From positions 43,152,001-43,216,000 of the forward strand of contig NC_077222.1 in NCBI RefSeq assembly GCF_024763615.1: 64,000 nucleotides of DNA, given 5' to 3'. The translations under genes and the position numbers were made by a program. The notes beneath the pieces were generated by a model that worked only from the letters and a program-made list of their open reading frames with translations, was not told where the DNA came from and ran no database searches. Positions 33,854 through 45,847 of the stretch are shown here, in pieces; the stretch's first letter is position 1; each line of letters opens with the position of its first letter. The stretch is from Phlebotomus papatasi (lineage: Eukaryota; Arthropoda; Insecta; Diptera; Psychodidae).

Positions 33854-36183
33854 ACTGAATTTTTAAAATAATGTGTGACTGCATTTTATTTAGAGAGAAT
33901 ATTGGATAATCGTGTTAAATCCATCTAAGTAATTCATCATAATACGTTCAGCAATAATTCAAAATCACGTGAAGTGAAATCAAAGCAAATGTTCTCGTTT
34001 GAAAATTTAATGGGATTAATTTATTTACTTAAAACTTTCGATTGAGCTTAAATTACATATTAATGTAGTGTAAAAGCTTTTACGCAATTACTGAAACATC
34101 ATTCTCCTTTGAAGATTTTCCATGGAAATCTCACATAATAATTGCACAGAAATGTTTACACATTCGGTAATAACTCAAAGAGGAAAGAATCTTCAATGCG
34201 TCACTTTACGGTCTATATAGGACTCGCAATGACACCCACTTCAATTTCTGTCATGATAAACTTTAGTTTCATTAAATGTCAAATTTATGTGGGAGGGAAA
34301 GAAATTAAGATACACAAAGAAAAAAAGGCTTCAGACATTCAATTTCCATTTTCGATGAATGAAATCCATTTGCTTGATTGTTTGATATGTCACTAGTAGA
34401 GATATACCCTGGGCTCTATTCGAAGTAATTGATTTTGACACTTGGACATTGTAAATGGATTGTTGTGGATTGAATGATTTTTCATTTCTTAGTTTCCAAT
34501 TTTAAACATCCTTAAAAAAAATTATTAGTGACATAGATTTTCCCAGGTATCAAAAGATTTTTCTTATATGGCTTAAGTGCTCGAGAAAGTTCTCTGAGAT
34601 GAACTTTGACTATCCTGTGTGTAGAAAATCGATCTACGTTGAATATTAATTGGCGAACCATTCAACCTAAATTGCTCACAAGCCGTTTTTCCATCAACTC
34701 TGCCATCGATGTGAGAGAAAAGTTTGTTTTACTTGCGCCACACTCAATGAACTTTCCACCAAGTGACTTCCAATCAAAATGACCAGCGATAAGCTTAGAT
34801 AAGTTTATAGTCACTGAGATTCTTTACAAGTGATTTCGGATGCTTGCAATTCGGAATACATGCAAAGTTGAGAGTGAATTGAATTTTGAGGCTAAAGATT
34901 GCGGTGCTGCAATTCTTTAACATCAAAATTCACCTCATCAAGGCTTGTTACACACTTAAGCTTATCTGAGCTTATCACTGAAACTGGTTATAGTAGTTGT
35001 TGTATATTTAAGTAGTTTGAAAATGGAAGGCCTCCAAGGAAAATAAGCTCATAAATACGATTAATACACCCCGAATATTGAACCCGATTGATGATTATTG
35101 GTATATCGAGAGGAAACGGTATCCTATCGTTGAGATGACCTGTGTTTTCCCTAACAGTCAAAAATGTCATAGAAAGGAAATTTTTGAAAACTGGGATAAT
35201 ATGACAACTCCTTTTCGATAGTATCGACTACCGATTCTGAAAATTTTAAACAATATCTGAAATTTTTGTAACTGTTACAAATATTTATCATCAGTTACAT
35301 TCTATTAAGAATGTAACAATAAATAGACCAACAATGCGTAAAAGATCGATATTCACTTAATCTAACTTAGATTTATCGATACTATCAATTCCATAGTATC
35401 GAAAAGTAATCATTTTACTTAATAAATCTGACATCACCAACCGATGTTTAAGCTTTGTCGGAAAGTCGTAAACCGTTTTTTAATATCTCTCTAAATTCTC
35501 TCGCAAAAATTGACGGAACGTTGATTTTTAAGATTTTAAAGTTGATTTAGTGGATATCGTATTCGTAAACCCTGAATGTCAAAATATATACTACATACAA
35601 AGTTTGGATCTGACCTGAAGAGGTCGGATTTCACTTCTTGCAACAGAAGCTAAGTTTATAAGTAATCTCAACTAATTGGCTGAATTTGAATGAAATTTGT
35701 TACATCTTTTCTGAGAATTTTGCCGTAAGAGTTTTCCCGTGAAGGGAATAAATTTACTTATTAGAATTAAATGATTTTTTTCATACACTAAAACCATATC
35801 ATTTTATATAAGAAAACTTTTATCTTAGAGAATTTTGAAAATGACTCCAGAATTGATTCTCAGTATGAAAATTATCAAAATTCCCCTAAAGAAATCCTAC
35901 CCAATTAAATAAACAACATGTTTTATGAAAGAATGAGGCTGTGAGACAAAAATTGGTTTACAAATAAAAACACCAAATAAAGAAAAGAAATATTATTGAG
36001 AGGAAAATGAGAGTATACCATAATGATGAGTTTTTACAATCTTGGATTGTTTTCAAGATTACACCTAAGGATGTTTGTGACTTCAATGAGTTCAATGTTA
36101 TGGTAAAGTCTTATCATCGAGCAGTATGATCGACGAGGTTCTTTATATCAGAATTTAATGCGAGGGTGTACTGCGTGTACGTA
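33854..36183. other. No gene seen; one dispersed-repeat copy at 35260
   Basis: AT-rich, mostly unique. 34600-34980 is somewhat richer in GC without coding signal. A copy of the TATCGATA-palindrome repeat lies at 35200-35430. Confidence 0.5.
35200..35430. repeat. TATCGATA-palindrome repeat, copy 2
   Basis: 'ttttcgatagtatcgactaccg' opens it. 'aaatatttatcatcagttacattc', 'ttaatctaac' and the interrupted palindrome TATCGATACTATCAATTCC / ATAGTATCGAAAAG follow in the order seen at 16230-16440. Confidence 0.6.
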
Positions 36184-36277
36184 CACTGGTAAAAATATAA
36201 AGATCAAATTGATTCAAATTTTATCCTTTTGCAAAAGGATCAAATTTGGATCAAATTGATTCTTTTATTTTACCGCC
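36184..36277. mobile_element. Short fold-back element, 94 bp
   Basis: ACTGGTAAAAATATAAAGAT with GATCAAATTGATTCAAATTT at left are answered by AAATTTGGATCAAATTGATT and TTTTATTTTACCG at right, with TTTGCAAAA in the middle. Nearly the whole length forms one hairpin. Confidence 0.65.
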
Positions 36278-36404
36278 ATAGTTGTCTCTAGAGCATTTCA
36301 TTTGCCATATAAGCCTATGTAATTTAAATAATTTAAATACTGGAGAGACAAAAGAGTATTTCAAGGTATTAAAATTATAGCAATCGGAGTTAGTATTTCT
36401 TACT

Positions 36405-37477
36405 TAAGGGAGACTGGGGCAAAATTTGTCAAAACGGAAAATTCAATATTCACTATTTTCTAAAATAAAAGAGACTGAGGCTGCTATTCTGCCATCTTTA
36501 TAATTTTGTAAAATTTTGCGGAATTTGGAATTCTTGTTAGAGTTAATCTAAGGTTGAGCAATTCTGCCGGCAAGAAATCATCTGCGGAATTATTTGACAC
36601 TGTGTGTTTACAGTGGTTTGTTATTTTTCACGAAAAAAGCATTAAAATATCTTTAAAAGTTAATTATATTCAATTCAACCTTGACAAAACTTTCACTTTA
36701 CAAAATTTAAAAGGACCTCTGAACTATCCTTGGATCGTACAAGAGAATGTATGGAATTGTCAAAGAATTTTTGGATGAATTGAAAAATTCTTGGATGTAG
36801 AATATGGTAATTTGAAAATTTTGTTGGAAACTTTATAAGAAGGTCTAAAATATTTGGAGAGTACTAATATTTTAGGACTTTATATTTTTCTGTGAGAATA
36901 CCAAATTTCTTGGATCTTGCTCAGTTACAAAATTATAAAGATGGCAGAATAGCAGCCTGAGGCTTGAAATTTTTATTATAGATAGCCTTCATGAACCTTC
37001 TTAAACTTACAAAGTTTCAAGGGATTTGAGGAAGGATTATGTAAATAAAAAAATAATGAAATTTTGAGCTCTATTTTTGGAATATTTGGATTACAGAAAA
37101 TATCAATACTGATTAGCTCAATTTAAGCACATTTCTCGTTAAGATAGAGAAAAATTATCTTCGAAAAAGTTGTAGAGGAATAAATTTCCTATATAGTCTA
37201 TTTGATATTTTTAACGTTTGTGAGAGTAAAACATCACAAATTATCCGAAGATTGACAAAATTTGCCCCAGCAATTTTGAGAATCTCCACAAAATCGACTT
37301 TTAGAAAATGATTCGAAAATCACATTTCTTTCGAGATAGAGGAAAATAGTCTTCTGCAATATTGTAGAGCAGTAAATTTTCTATAAGAATATGTTCATTA
37401 TAAAACGTTTAAGTTTTCTAAGAGCTCGTGAAAGAATTAAATATTCGTTTTGACAAGTTTTACCCCAGTCTCCCCTA
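36405..37477. mobile_element. TA-GGGG MITE, long copy hosting another MITE
   Basis: TAAGGGAGACTGGGGCAAAA with 'tttgtcaaaacg' at left pairs with 'cgttttgacaagt' and TTTACCCCAGTCTCCCCTA at right, a ~30-bp inverted repeat. Without the nested insertion it is about 590 bp. The truncated relative at 13130 shows the uninterrupted sequence. No coding capacity. Confidence 0.9.
36480..36956. mobile_element. Nested MITE, 477 bp, 32-bp TIR, 5-bp TSD
   Basis: GCTGCTATTCTGCCATCTTT at 36480 is matched by its complement ending at 36956. The inverted repeat is perfect over 32 bases. CTGAG flanks both sides (36475-36479, 36957-36961). The copy at 13130 reads straight through (gagactg..gcttgaaat), which confirms the insertion. 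A 74-codon open frame inside looks like chance. Confidence 0.9.
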
Positions 37478-37542
37478 TCTCTCTTCGGAACTTGTTCTAT
37501 GATTGTAGTCATTCGACTATTAAAATCGATTTTTAAAGCCCT

Positions 37543-37583
37543 AACATATTTGTGATGAACGTCTTGTTCATCACAAATATGTT
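37543..37583. repeat. Perfect 18-bp hairpin
   Basis: AACATATTTGTGATGAAC, a 5-nt loop GTCTT, then the exact complement. The stem does not extend beyond 18 bp, shorter than a usual insect pre-miRNA. Possibly a small fold-back remnant. Confidence 0.8.
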
Positions 37584-38602
37584 GTTGTCTTCAGACCTAA
37601 GGCTTAGACAAATAACTTAACTGCTCTAATTTCTTATTAATCACGATTTTTTGGAAAAATTTCACTTAGGATTGAATTATAAAAGATAAATAACCTTTTA
37701 GGCTCTCAAAAAGCGATGAAATTGCAATCTATATAGGATTTTAAGACCTACGCGAACTGGGCCCAACAACTGGTCTGAAGACCGCTTTACATGCAAAGCT
37801 TGAGTTCTATAAGATGAGGTATGATTTCATCTCGGACCACTAAAAATTCTAAGGAATCTCAGCTAAAATTCACTACCAATTCCACCAATTAAATATACTA
37901 TGTCAATTTGTTTTTGCATGATCAATAAAATTTAATAATTATTTTTTCCAACATATAATCATAGGTGTTACACTATATGTAAAACTCTCTCTTTAAACCA
38001 CGTTCACTTCCGTCAGCAAATCTCCTAAAATAGAACAATACGCAAATCATACAGGACTTACTGATAGAGATTCTATTTTCCGGTAAAAATTAAAATGAAA
38101 AATCACACTAAATGATAATTTATTTAAATTACAGCAAAATACAATGCGTGCATATTATGATGACTTCTCTAAACACTTCAATTTTCCCAAAAATCTCAAC
38201 TTATAGCGATCATGAGAAAATATTCCTGAGGGAAATTAAGTGGAAAATCAAATGTCGTTGGCACTCAATTTTGCTCAACATTTAACTCACAGAGCACTCA
38301 GTAAATTACGCGTAAAATAATTTTATGGTATGTGTGAATGAGTGTTTCATTTTGTTGTTTTGAAGAGTTGAGAAAAGGTTATTTTTACGGTTTCATTAAT
38401 TAGAAGGGTGTTTTTCACGAGGGCACTTTAAATTTGTTTATTACGAGTGAAAATTTCCTGTTGATGTGAATACGAGAAATTTAACCCATTCATTTCAGAG
38501 AATGAAAATTTAAAGCTTTCTAAATTTTTCTAACAGCGATTAAATATGGAAAAAATCATAAATCAATATTTTCTAGAGAGTGTAGAGAGGTCTGAAGTGT
38601 AT
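37584..38602. other. No gene seen
   Basis: AT-rich unique DNA up to the left end of Big-B. Confidence 0.5.
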
Positions 38603-40112
38603 TTGGTGAGATTCTTAATAATCTCACCTACTATAATCCTAACAAAATTTCATGTCGTCCGATCGAGCTCAAATTTGGCCAAAATGTGTTTCAGCACTTC
38701 CTGATCACGAATATATATGTGGCTAATTTACGTTCCCGGGCAGGGGATGGTGGTGCGGTGCTCCTTCGAAGATATCCCCCTAAGGTGCAGCAGTCCTCCC
38801 TCGGCGGCGAAAAACCGTCCCTCCGGAGGGTGATCTCGTTGGGGCCCATCTGTCGGTGGAAATTGCCATTTCCAAGTGAGAAGCACAATGGCAATAGCGA
38901 GGCTCCATTGCAGTCCTCGGGACGAACAGCCGTAGGGGGGCATGGCACGGATGTTCAAGAGAACCATAGCCCGATCGTAGCCTTCCTTCATCGGGATGCC
39001 CCAATCCATGGGACCCCATGGGCAGAGTCTCCCACCGCACTTTCACCAGACAACACAAACGACACCAGTGCACTGATCAAAGACTTATCACCAAAAAGCC
39101 CCTCAGCAGGGGGAAGAGTGGGCATTTATCCACTTTCCCCTCCCGAGATTTGCACAAATACCAACACACAAATACGGGACAATTCCCAAATTCCCCATTC
39201 CACAGAGTGACAATTTCGGGCGAATTTTACACTGGAAAAAACGCATGTTACATGTGGTTTCAATAGAACCGGAGATATGAGGGGTCAAAGTTCACGAAAT
39301 TCAAAAAATCATATCTCCGGTTCTATATGACCGATTTTGATGAGTGAGGGCTTAAACGAAAGATCTCACCAAATGCTACAACTTTCTAAAATATTTGAAC
39401 TTCGTGGGACCAACACCAGGGGCGCCACAGTCGAAAAACCAATTTCAATATCACATGACCTCAATTATCTCGACTGTCGCTGAACCGATTTTGATAATTA
39501 CTTCGACATAATTGTAGAGAACATTTGTCTCTATATTTCGTCCATACATCATTTTTCGATCAGATAATGCGATCTGTCCGATTTTGCCGTTTAAGTGTGA
39601 AAAAGTTGATTTTTCCCATAATAACGCTTTGAAACCACTCAGATGCCAATTTGACTACTTCTTCGCGACCAAGACACTTAAAATATGGTTTTAAATGGAA
39701 AGTCTCACAAAATACAACAATTCTTTGATATAGTTGAAGTTCATCAAATGAACACTTGGGGCGCTCTGATCGAAAAAACCAGTTCAGAAGCAAACAATGT
39801 CGATTATCTCGGCTTCTGATTAATCGATGAGATCAAGTTCTACAGCAAAATTATAGATAACATTTTGGTCTACATATATCACTTTTCTATATATACCCAT
39901 TCATATATACCCATATATCACTTTTCTGTCACTCCATCCAAATCCTTGATATTTTGGTTTTAATACAAAATTTGTATAATTTCACGAATTTGATTCAAGA
40001 TAACTGAATGGCGTCTCCCAACTTCAGCTCTAAATCGAATTTGCATGCATTCCGAGTTAGCTCACATTAAGAATCTCACCTACATAAGCCGCTTAGGATT
40101 ATCTGTCCCTTT
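38603..40112 (+). mobile_element. Big element, copy B (interior replaced)
   Basis: The left 140 bp (TTGGTGAGATTCTTAATAAT ... 'ggctaatttacgttcccgg') and the right ~860 bp ('gtttcaatagaaccggag' to GGATTATCTGTCCC) follow Big-A closely. About 830 bp of Big-A between them is replaced by an unrelated GC-rich block of about 510 bp (38741-39250). The right terminal inverted repeat is 'cattaagaatctcaccta'. A small duplication of 'atatacccat' at about 39890-39915 is private to this copy. Confidence 0.85.
38741..39250. other. GC-rich unknown insert inside Big-B
   Basis: Strikingly GC-rich against its surroundings. Open frames of 85 to 174 codons on both strands overlap here, which is what high GC gives by chance. 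No protein family is recognisable in any frame. There is no target duplication or poly(A), and the insert replaces Big sequence instead of interrupting it, so it may be a captured fragment or an alternative internal module. Confidence 0.6.
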
Positions 40113-40159
40113 CTGCTTACACTCCAATTCTTTAAAAACATATTTTATGCATACATTAT

Positions 40160-40216
40160 GGCTTCTCTATGCATGTCCATATTAATGGACATAAATTCCT
40201 CTAGTATGTAGAGGCC
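40160..40216. mobile_element. GGCCTCTACACA-end MITE, copy 2 (short)
   Basis: GGCTTCTCTATGCATGTCCA and CATAAATTCCTCTAGTATG with AGAGGCC fold on each other around ATATTAATGG. Ends relate to 9604-9712 and 50465-50610. Confidence 0.55.
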
Positions 40217-40372
40217 CTTAATGAGATCAATTGATTCGATGTAATTGATTTCTTATTTAATCCCAGCCCTTAGCGCGGTCATAATAGCACAGCGTTGTTT
40301 CCAAATTTAAGGATGTAGCGATGAAAGATTCCCTTCAAGAAGATTCATATGCCTTACATATAAAATTCATAT

Positions 40373-40773
40373 GCGTTATCACACTTGTTCATTAAAATTT
40401 TAATGTCATTCACATTAATTGTCGCTTGTGAGTGTCTAAATATGTTATTTGTGTCTTTGGGTCACTTAATATTTGGGGGTTTTCTATTTATTGATAAAGA
40501 AGTGGACTTGGCCTGAAAAACTGAGTTTAAATTTATCTAAAGCATAAATATTTTTCACATTAAAAATTTAAAGAGAAAATCGCATTAATTTTTCGCATTA
40601 ATGCTATAAATCAATTTATATCAAATTTTGCGGGCCAAGTCTACCTTTTTATAAACAAATAGATCAAATTTTGAATATAAAATGATTCAAGCACAGAAAT
40701 TACACATTTGGACTCTCACCAGCGACAATTAATATGAATTATATTAAATTTTAATATGCAAGTGTGATAACAC
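40373..40773 (+). mobile_element. GTTATCACACTTG MITE, copy 1
   Basis: About 400 bp. Left GCGTTATCACACTTG and right CAAGTGTGATAACAC are inverted. Inversion extends through 'attaaaattttaat' and 'cattaattgtcgct' to 'gtccaaat', some 70 bp in all. A near-identical copy lies only ~500 bp downstream in the same orientation. Non-coding. Confidence 0.9.
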
Positions 40774-40973
40774 AGTTAAACAGTAAAAATAGCGATTAAT
40801 AAGATTTATCCATGGAATCTATTCGATTGTTTGACAATTTTTTGTTAAGTTAGAAAAGTATGAAATCATCCATATAACCACTTCTCGCCAGTGATCTGCT
40901 TCTCGCCAAAGTTAAGTCGAAGAAAAATTATATAAAGTGGGTAATAAAAGGGTGGTGAGCAAGAAAAAGCAAC

Positions 40974-41260
40974 ACTACTGTATGTAATCTCTTACTGCTC
41001 GAACTCTACATAGAGAGCAGTATATAATATAATCCCTCGATTTTCAGTTAAAGTATATCAGTCATATTTCAGTAGAATTTTGGAAATCTGAAGAACTGAG
41101 TTATTTTTTGACGTCACACTGTTTCTTCGCCCGTGCGTCCGTTACTACGCCTAGAGGCCAAATGGTTAGCCATCGAGATTTGAAACATTCAAGAAACCTC
41201 CCCCTTCCCCCATAAGTCGATCCAAGGATCGTAAAGATTACCCAAATTTTTCCTCACCCT
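40974..41260. repeat. CGGTT-family repeat, flank fragment
   Basis: 'cttactgctcgaactc', 'gagcagtatataatataatccct' and 'acgcctagaggccaaatgg' match blocks at 48170-48210 and 5450. Fragment only. Confidence 0.5.
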
Positions 41261-41278
41261 TCTGCTTCTACACTAACG

Positions 41279-41680
41279 GCGTTATCACACTTGCACATTA
41301 AAATTTTAATGTGATTCACATTAATTGTCGCTTGTGAGCGTCCAAATATGTTAATTGTGTCTTTGAGTCACTTAATATTTGGAGTTTTTCTGTTTATTGA
41401 TAAAGAAGTAGACTTGGCCTGCAAAAATAAGTTTAAATTTACCTAAAGCATAAATATTTTTCACATTAAAAAATTAAAGAGAAAATCGTATTAAATTTTC
41501 GCATGAATGCTATAAATCAATTTATATCAAATTTTGCGGGCCAAGTCTACCTTTTTATCAACAAATAGATCAAATTTTGAATATAAAATGATTCAAACAC
41601 ACAAATTACACATTTGGACTCTCACCAGCGACAATTAATGTGAATCATATTAAAATTTTAATGTGCAAGTGTGATAACAC
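41279..41680 (+). mobile_element. GTTATCACACTTG MITE, copy 2
   Basis: Almost base-for-base the element at 40373-40773, including 'gacttggcctg' and 'gcgggccaagtctacc' inside. It sits within CGGTT-type repeat DNA. Close spacing and high similarity point to local hopping or a segmental duplication. Confidence 0.9.
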
Positions 41681-41719
41681 AGTAAAACTAAGTTCTTTTA
41701 GGGATTGCTTGAAGACGCA

Positions 41720-42065
41720 TGATGCGATTTTTTTTTCATTTTTAGATATGTTTCAGAGTTACGCAGGCGGACATTTTGTCCTTATACAAAACCGTTGAAT
41801 TATTCCTAATAACGATTTTTCAAAGTCAAATTTTAAACAGGGTCTAGACTCTAGAGAGCGTAAATGTCAACTGAATTTTATTATATTAGGGCTTGTTGGA
41901 AAGATGTTGCATTTTCTGACAAGTCTAAACCAGTTGCAATCGGTTCTGAATCGGTAATGAACCGCTAATTAATTTTTACCCTAAAATGTTGCTAAAGAAC
42001 TTTTGAGATATAGTATCTATGTCACGAGTTCGAGCATTTAGTAAAGCACAGGAAGATTTAAAAAC
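41720..42065 (-). repeat. CGGTT-family repeat, degenerate copy
   Basis: 'agatatgtttcagagttacgcaggcggacattttgtcc' block, 'gcaatcggttctgaatcggtaatgaaccg' at 41937 and 'gtcacgagttcgagcattt' at 42020. Confidence 0.65.
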
Positions 42066-43936
42066 GTATTGACAAGTAAAATATGCAATTCTAATAATTT
42101 TCAATTCAATATTTTAAATATTATCAATGATATTTTGCGTATTATAGTGGTTTACAATAAATTGCACGATATTTTAACATAATATTGTTCACTGAAAGTA
42201 GACAATTGGACATACAAGATACAACTGCTCTGTCGCAAGTAGTTGTTCAAGCTTGTCATTGTAAATAAAAGAAAAACTTTGAGATCAAAAGTTCTCAGAG
42301 TTTTGTGAAATCTTCCAGAAACACCATAAATTTTTTTTCAATGTACCTGGAAAGAGTAAAAATCACTTCAAATCGAATTTGAATAACTTACTGTGAAGTC
42401 TTCAAGGAGTTGAAATCCACTTCTTGGCGAAAGAGCTTTCAAAATCCATTTGCTTTTCTACTCATGTCTTCCACATAAATATTTGTGATTGCTAAAAATT
42501 GCGTCACACTTATTGCTATTGCATAGCTACTGTATTCCATTTGTGGCACATTAAAATATATTTTTTCATATCGTTGATATTAAAAAAAATATTCTGCAAA
42601 ATTTCTTTCATTCGAGAGCTTTTTCCTTTAGCCACTTTCAATTCTTCGGGTATGTTATCCACTTTCTCTGCCACAATATGGCTTCAAGAAAAAAGTTGTA
42701 TGGTTGTGTCAAAATATGGGACAATTATTTCTCGAGTCGTTGACAAACGAAGAAAAATTGCTGTTGTTTCCTCATATGGAATCCTCCCCCTTCTGTTTCA
42801 TAAAATTTCCTCCCACACTCTCCTGAGAATCCTCAATTACGAGCCCTCTATTGAGCTCTTCTTTGTGCTTCTTTTTGGGGAAGCTCCACGAAATAGATTC
42901 ATACTGATGATGTACATAACACAGTTTCTCTGTGATTCTACAATAAACACGTACAAGGATCTACTTTTGAGGAACATCCATGGAATACAAATCATGACAA
43001 CTTTGTGTCATTATCGGTTTGTAAATCAAGATTGGCTCTTTCACTACGCTCTGGGAGGCATTCTTCACGATGTTACCGACAGCAATTTATCTCGTAAACC
43101 TCCATTTGATAATTCACAGGAGAATTAATTGAATTTATTGAGATAACATCCTGCCAACAAATCTCTGGCCATTTCTTCACCGAACTTTTCCGTGTTTTGA
43201 AGACATAGAAATCTGCAAATCTTTTCATTTTATGAAAATCGAGATAAAACTGAGAAATGTTAAAGTTCTAAAGACCAAAATATTGTTTGTATAAAATCAC
43301 ATATTACTTAACCAAAATCAGACTTTTACAGTAAGATTGCACTGTTGATGATAGTTTAGATGACTCCAAGATGCAAAGACAAGTCAGTATCCTAAAAACC
43401 TTTTGTGTATCTTGTAATGTGCCTCGGGAGATTTGTGCACATCGCACTGCTTCTTCCATTTAGAACTCACACTGAAATATATATAGATACAAGAAAGATA
43501 TCCGAGAAAGCAGTAAAGTTCACCATAAAATAATTAAGTAATCTTTTCACATTCCATAAATTCTAATGAGGATGTTCTTTGTGCTTTCTTATGAGTATAT
43601 GTAATCTTTGGCCAGAAGAGTATATATGGCGAAGTGAGTAAAATCTCTCTCTTCAAAATTATTTTACACATACCTTTTCCTGTAGAATTTATTTCTAGAT
43701 ACGAGTTTAAAATGTATCTCCCTTGCATATATCCTGATTAACGATTGTTATCTGAAGTAACTTATTACAAAGTCAGGCTAGTAAAAAATTCAAACGACTA
43801 ATACTACGACTAAATAGTAATAATTTTCTTAAATTCTGCGATAAGAATATCAGATGCAGTTAATATAATTCAAAGAAAATAAATTTTAACCGCATTTTGA
43901 AGGTCAAATGTAATAAGTCTCTAATCTTATTGCAAT
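42066..43936. other. No recognised gene; 209-codon open frame
   Basis: The plus-strand frame 42499-43128 is the second-longest in the window. Its translation is Ile/Leu/Phe-rich at the start, has no motif I recognise, no repeated hydrophobic pattern consistent with a defined membrane protein, and no splice or promoter context. Base composition does not differ from its flanks. I regard it as probably non-coding. Confidence 0.35.
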
Positions 43937-44137
43937 TAGGGACAACTGGAGTAACAATAATCATGGGGTAGTTGCAAAAACTGCAATGTTTTAAATAGAT
44001 ATTAGACTTCAGAGGACGATGAACTCATGGATGCTATAGAGATCCTTCTTCACCGAAGGAATGGTCGACATAATTTCGAGTAGAGTAGACATAATAATAT
44101 CAGTGTTTCATGCTACACCCTACCCCAGTCTCCCCTA
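43937..44137. mobile_element. TA-GGGG MITE, diverged copy
   Basis: TAGGGACAACTGGAGTAACA at left and TACCCCAGTCTCCCCTA at right, 201 bp. The right end is of the GACTGGGG subtype. The left end is decayed. Confidence 0.65.
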
Positions 44138-44149
44138 AGTCTATTGAAT

Positions 44150-44260
44150 TTATCTGAGAAGGAGTTTTCCACCGTTTTCACTCCGGAATAGGTTGGTAAC
44201 CAATGCTAAGACGTCGTTTTATATACGCCGGTTTCGTATTTTCCGTCCGCCATTTTGAGC
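44150..44260. repeat. Dispersed fragment 'TCCACCG..CTCCGGA', copy 1
   Basis: 'gagaaggagttttccaccg' and 'ctccggaataggttggtaac' recur at 44887-44945 as 'gagaaggagcatttccaccg' and 'ctccggagtaggtaag'. Possibly a LINE remnant, family unknown. Confidence 0.5.
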
Positions 44261-44749
44261 AAAAATTTTGCATGACCTTCCGCGAAGCAAGAAAACAATA
44301 ACAAAATGTATTTTCATCTCTGTCGGGCTATTTTTTTCAAGTAATTGAAGAACTAAAATTACTAAAAATCCATTCCAGACAGCAATTCAGATAAAAATTG
44401 CCCAGGAATAAATCATCTAAAATCACTCAATTTGCGTATGATATATAATACCATGGTAAGGAATGGGTTAATTTGCAATAAATATGATTAATAATGATAA
44501 CTATTATATTTTTTGCTTAAACAAAACAGCAGTGGTGAAAAAGTGTCACAGTTTTGTAGAATGCTCCAAATTGTAACTCAAATAGAATATACTCTGAAAG
44601 TTTAGTGTATAGGTATGGTAATGGCACATATTTATCTGTAATAGTTAGGTTTTTAATGAATTCATCTAATGAAGATAATGATCTTTCTTTCTTAAGATTT
44701 TTAACATTTTGCAAGGATTTTTTTCACTGGCTGATAGAATTAGAATAGA

Positions 44750-44960
44750 ATAGATTGATTGATGTCCAGGTTTAACATTTGGGACTATACAATGTACCCA
44801 AGCCTTTGTAATGTCTTGATTTGTCTTGCTCTTTTTCTTGCCTTTACCTTTTTTCTTGTTACTTCTGTTATACTGCAGTGTGTCCTCTGAGAAGGAGCAT
44901 TTCCACCGATTGGCTCCGGAGTAGGTAAGTCACCAACGCTGAGAGAGTGGTGGGCGTAAA
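44750..44960. repeat. Dispersed fragment 'TCCACCG..CTCCGGA', copy 2
   Basis: Contains the second copy of the block at 44150 with more flanking sequence ('ccaacgctgag'). No frame gives a recognised protein. Confidence 0.45.
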
Positions 44961-45234
44961 TAATTTCCTACCTATAATTTCACCTCTAAGAAATACACAG
45001 TTTCAAAGGCAGTTTTCACTTAAATAAATAAATATAGAAACTTATGCTTTTGTATTGCTAACTAGATTTTATATTTTTTTTATTTTTTTTATATATTGAT
45101 GGATTCATGTTCAGTAGTTTACCACCGATTCATAAATTTCTCATAATATAATGTTAGGATGTCTCTCGGCCTCGGCTTAAGTCGCAGGTGTGTCACGCAC
45201 ATAAGGTGGCAAATCTTAAAACATATCTAATAGC

Positions 45235-45847
45235 TAGGGTAACGTGTGGTATTTCGGGACACTTTTTAGCACTTTCAAGTTTCAAACAGTTATACAAATA
45301 TTTATGTTCCTTATTCTCTCCGGAATAAGATTCTTACCGAAAAATGTTGAAAATCCATTCTTTTTTATACGAAATAGCGAAAAATATAAAGAGGTACGAA
45401 TGGAATATTCCGGGACAATAGGGTATTTCGGGATAGACAAAAGTGGCTGGCTATTATGCAAATAAATTTCACTGAGCCTGATTATTTACCTTCGAGTAGA
45501 AGGTCCAAACTTCACTCTTTTATAAAAATTTTTATTTAAATTTCACTTGTAAAGTGGCTTAAATCGAAAAAAACTCAGCACTGTTTGTGTTGACATCTGC
45601 AAAATTGGCGCACTAAAGATTTCGTAAAATGTGGAATGTGACACTCACAATTCACGCGTATTTCACACTTTAAATTAAATAAAACATCAGAAATTTTATG
45701 TTTATCTAATACGTAAAGAGCTTAATATTTCATATAGAACTTAAAAATAATAAGAAAACAAATATTTATATGATTTTTTATGTGTCCAAAAGTACCCATA
45801 TTATGATCCGAAAAGCACCTTGTCCAGAAATATCACACGTTACCCTA
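45235..45847. mobile_element. TA-GGG MITE, AACGTGTG type (613 bp)
   Basis: TAGGGTAACGTGTGGTATTT with CGGGAC at left and GTCCAG with AAATATCACACGTTACCCTA at right give a 26-bp inverted repeat with two mismatches. The wording 'tatttcgggacaatagg' recurs inside at 45405-45430. Non-coding. Confidence 0.9.

Noticed and set aside
38686..39210. 174-codon frame and its three overlapping minus-strand frames
   Set aside because: They arise from the GC-rich block in Big-B. Several frames are open at once and none has a recognised family signature.
42499..43128. 209-codon plus frame as a membrane protein gene
   Set aside because: No motif, no exon context, composition like its flanks. Length alone is not sufficient.
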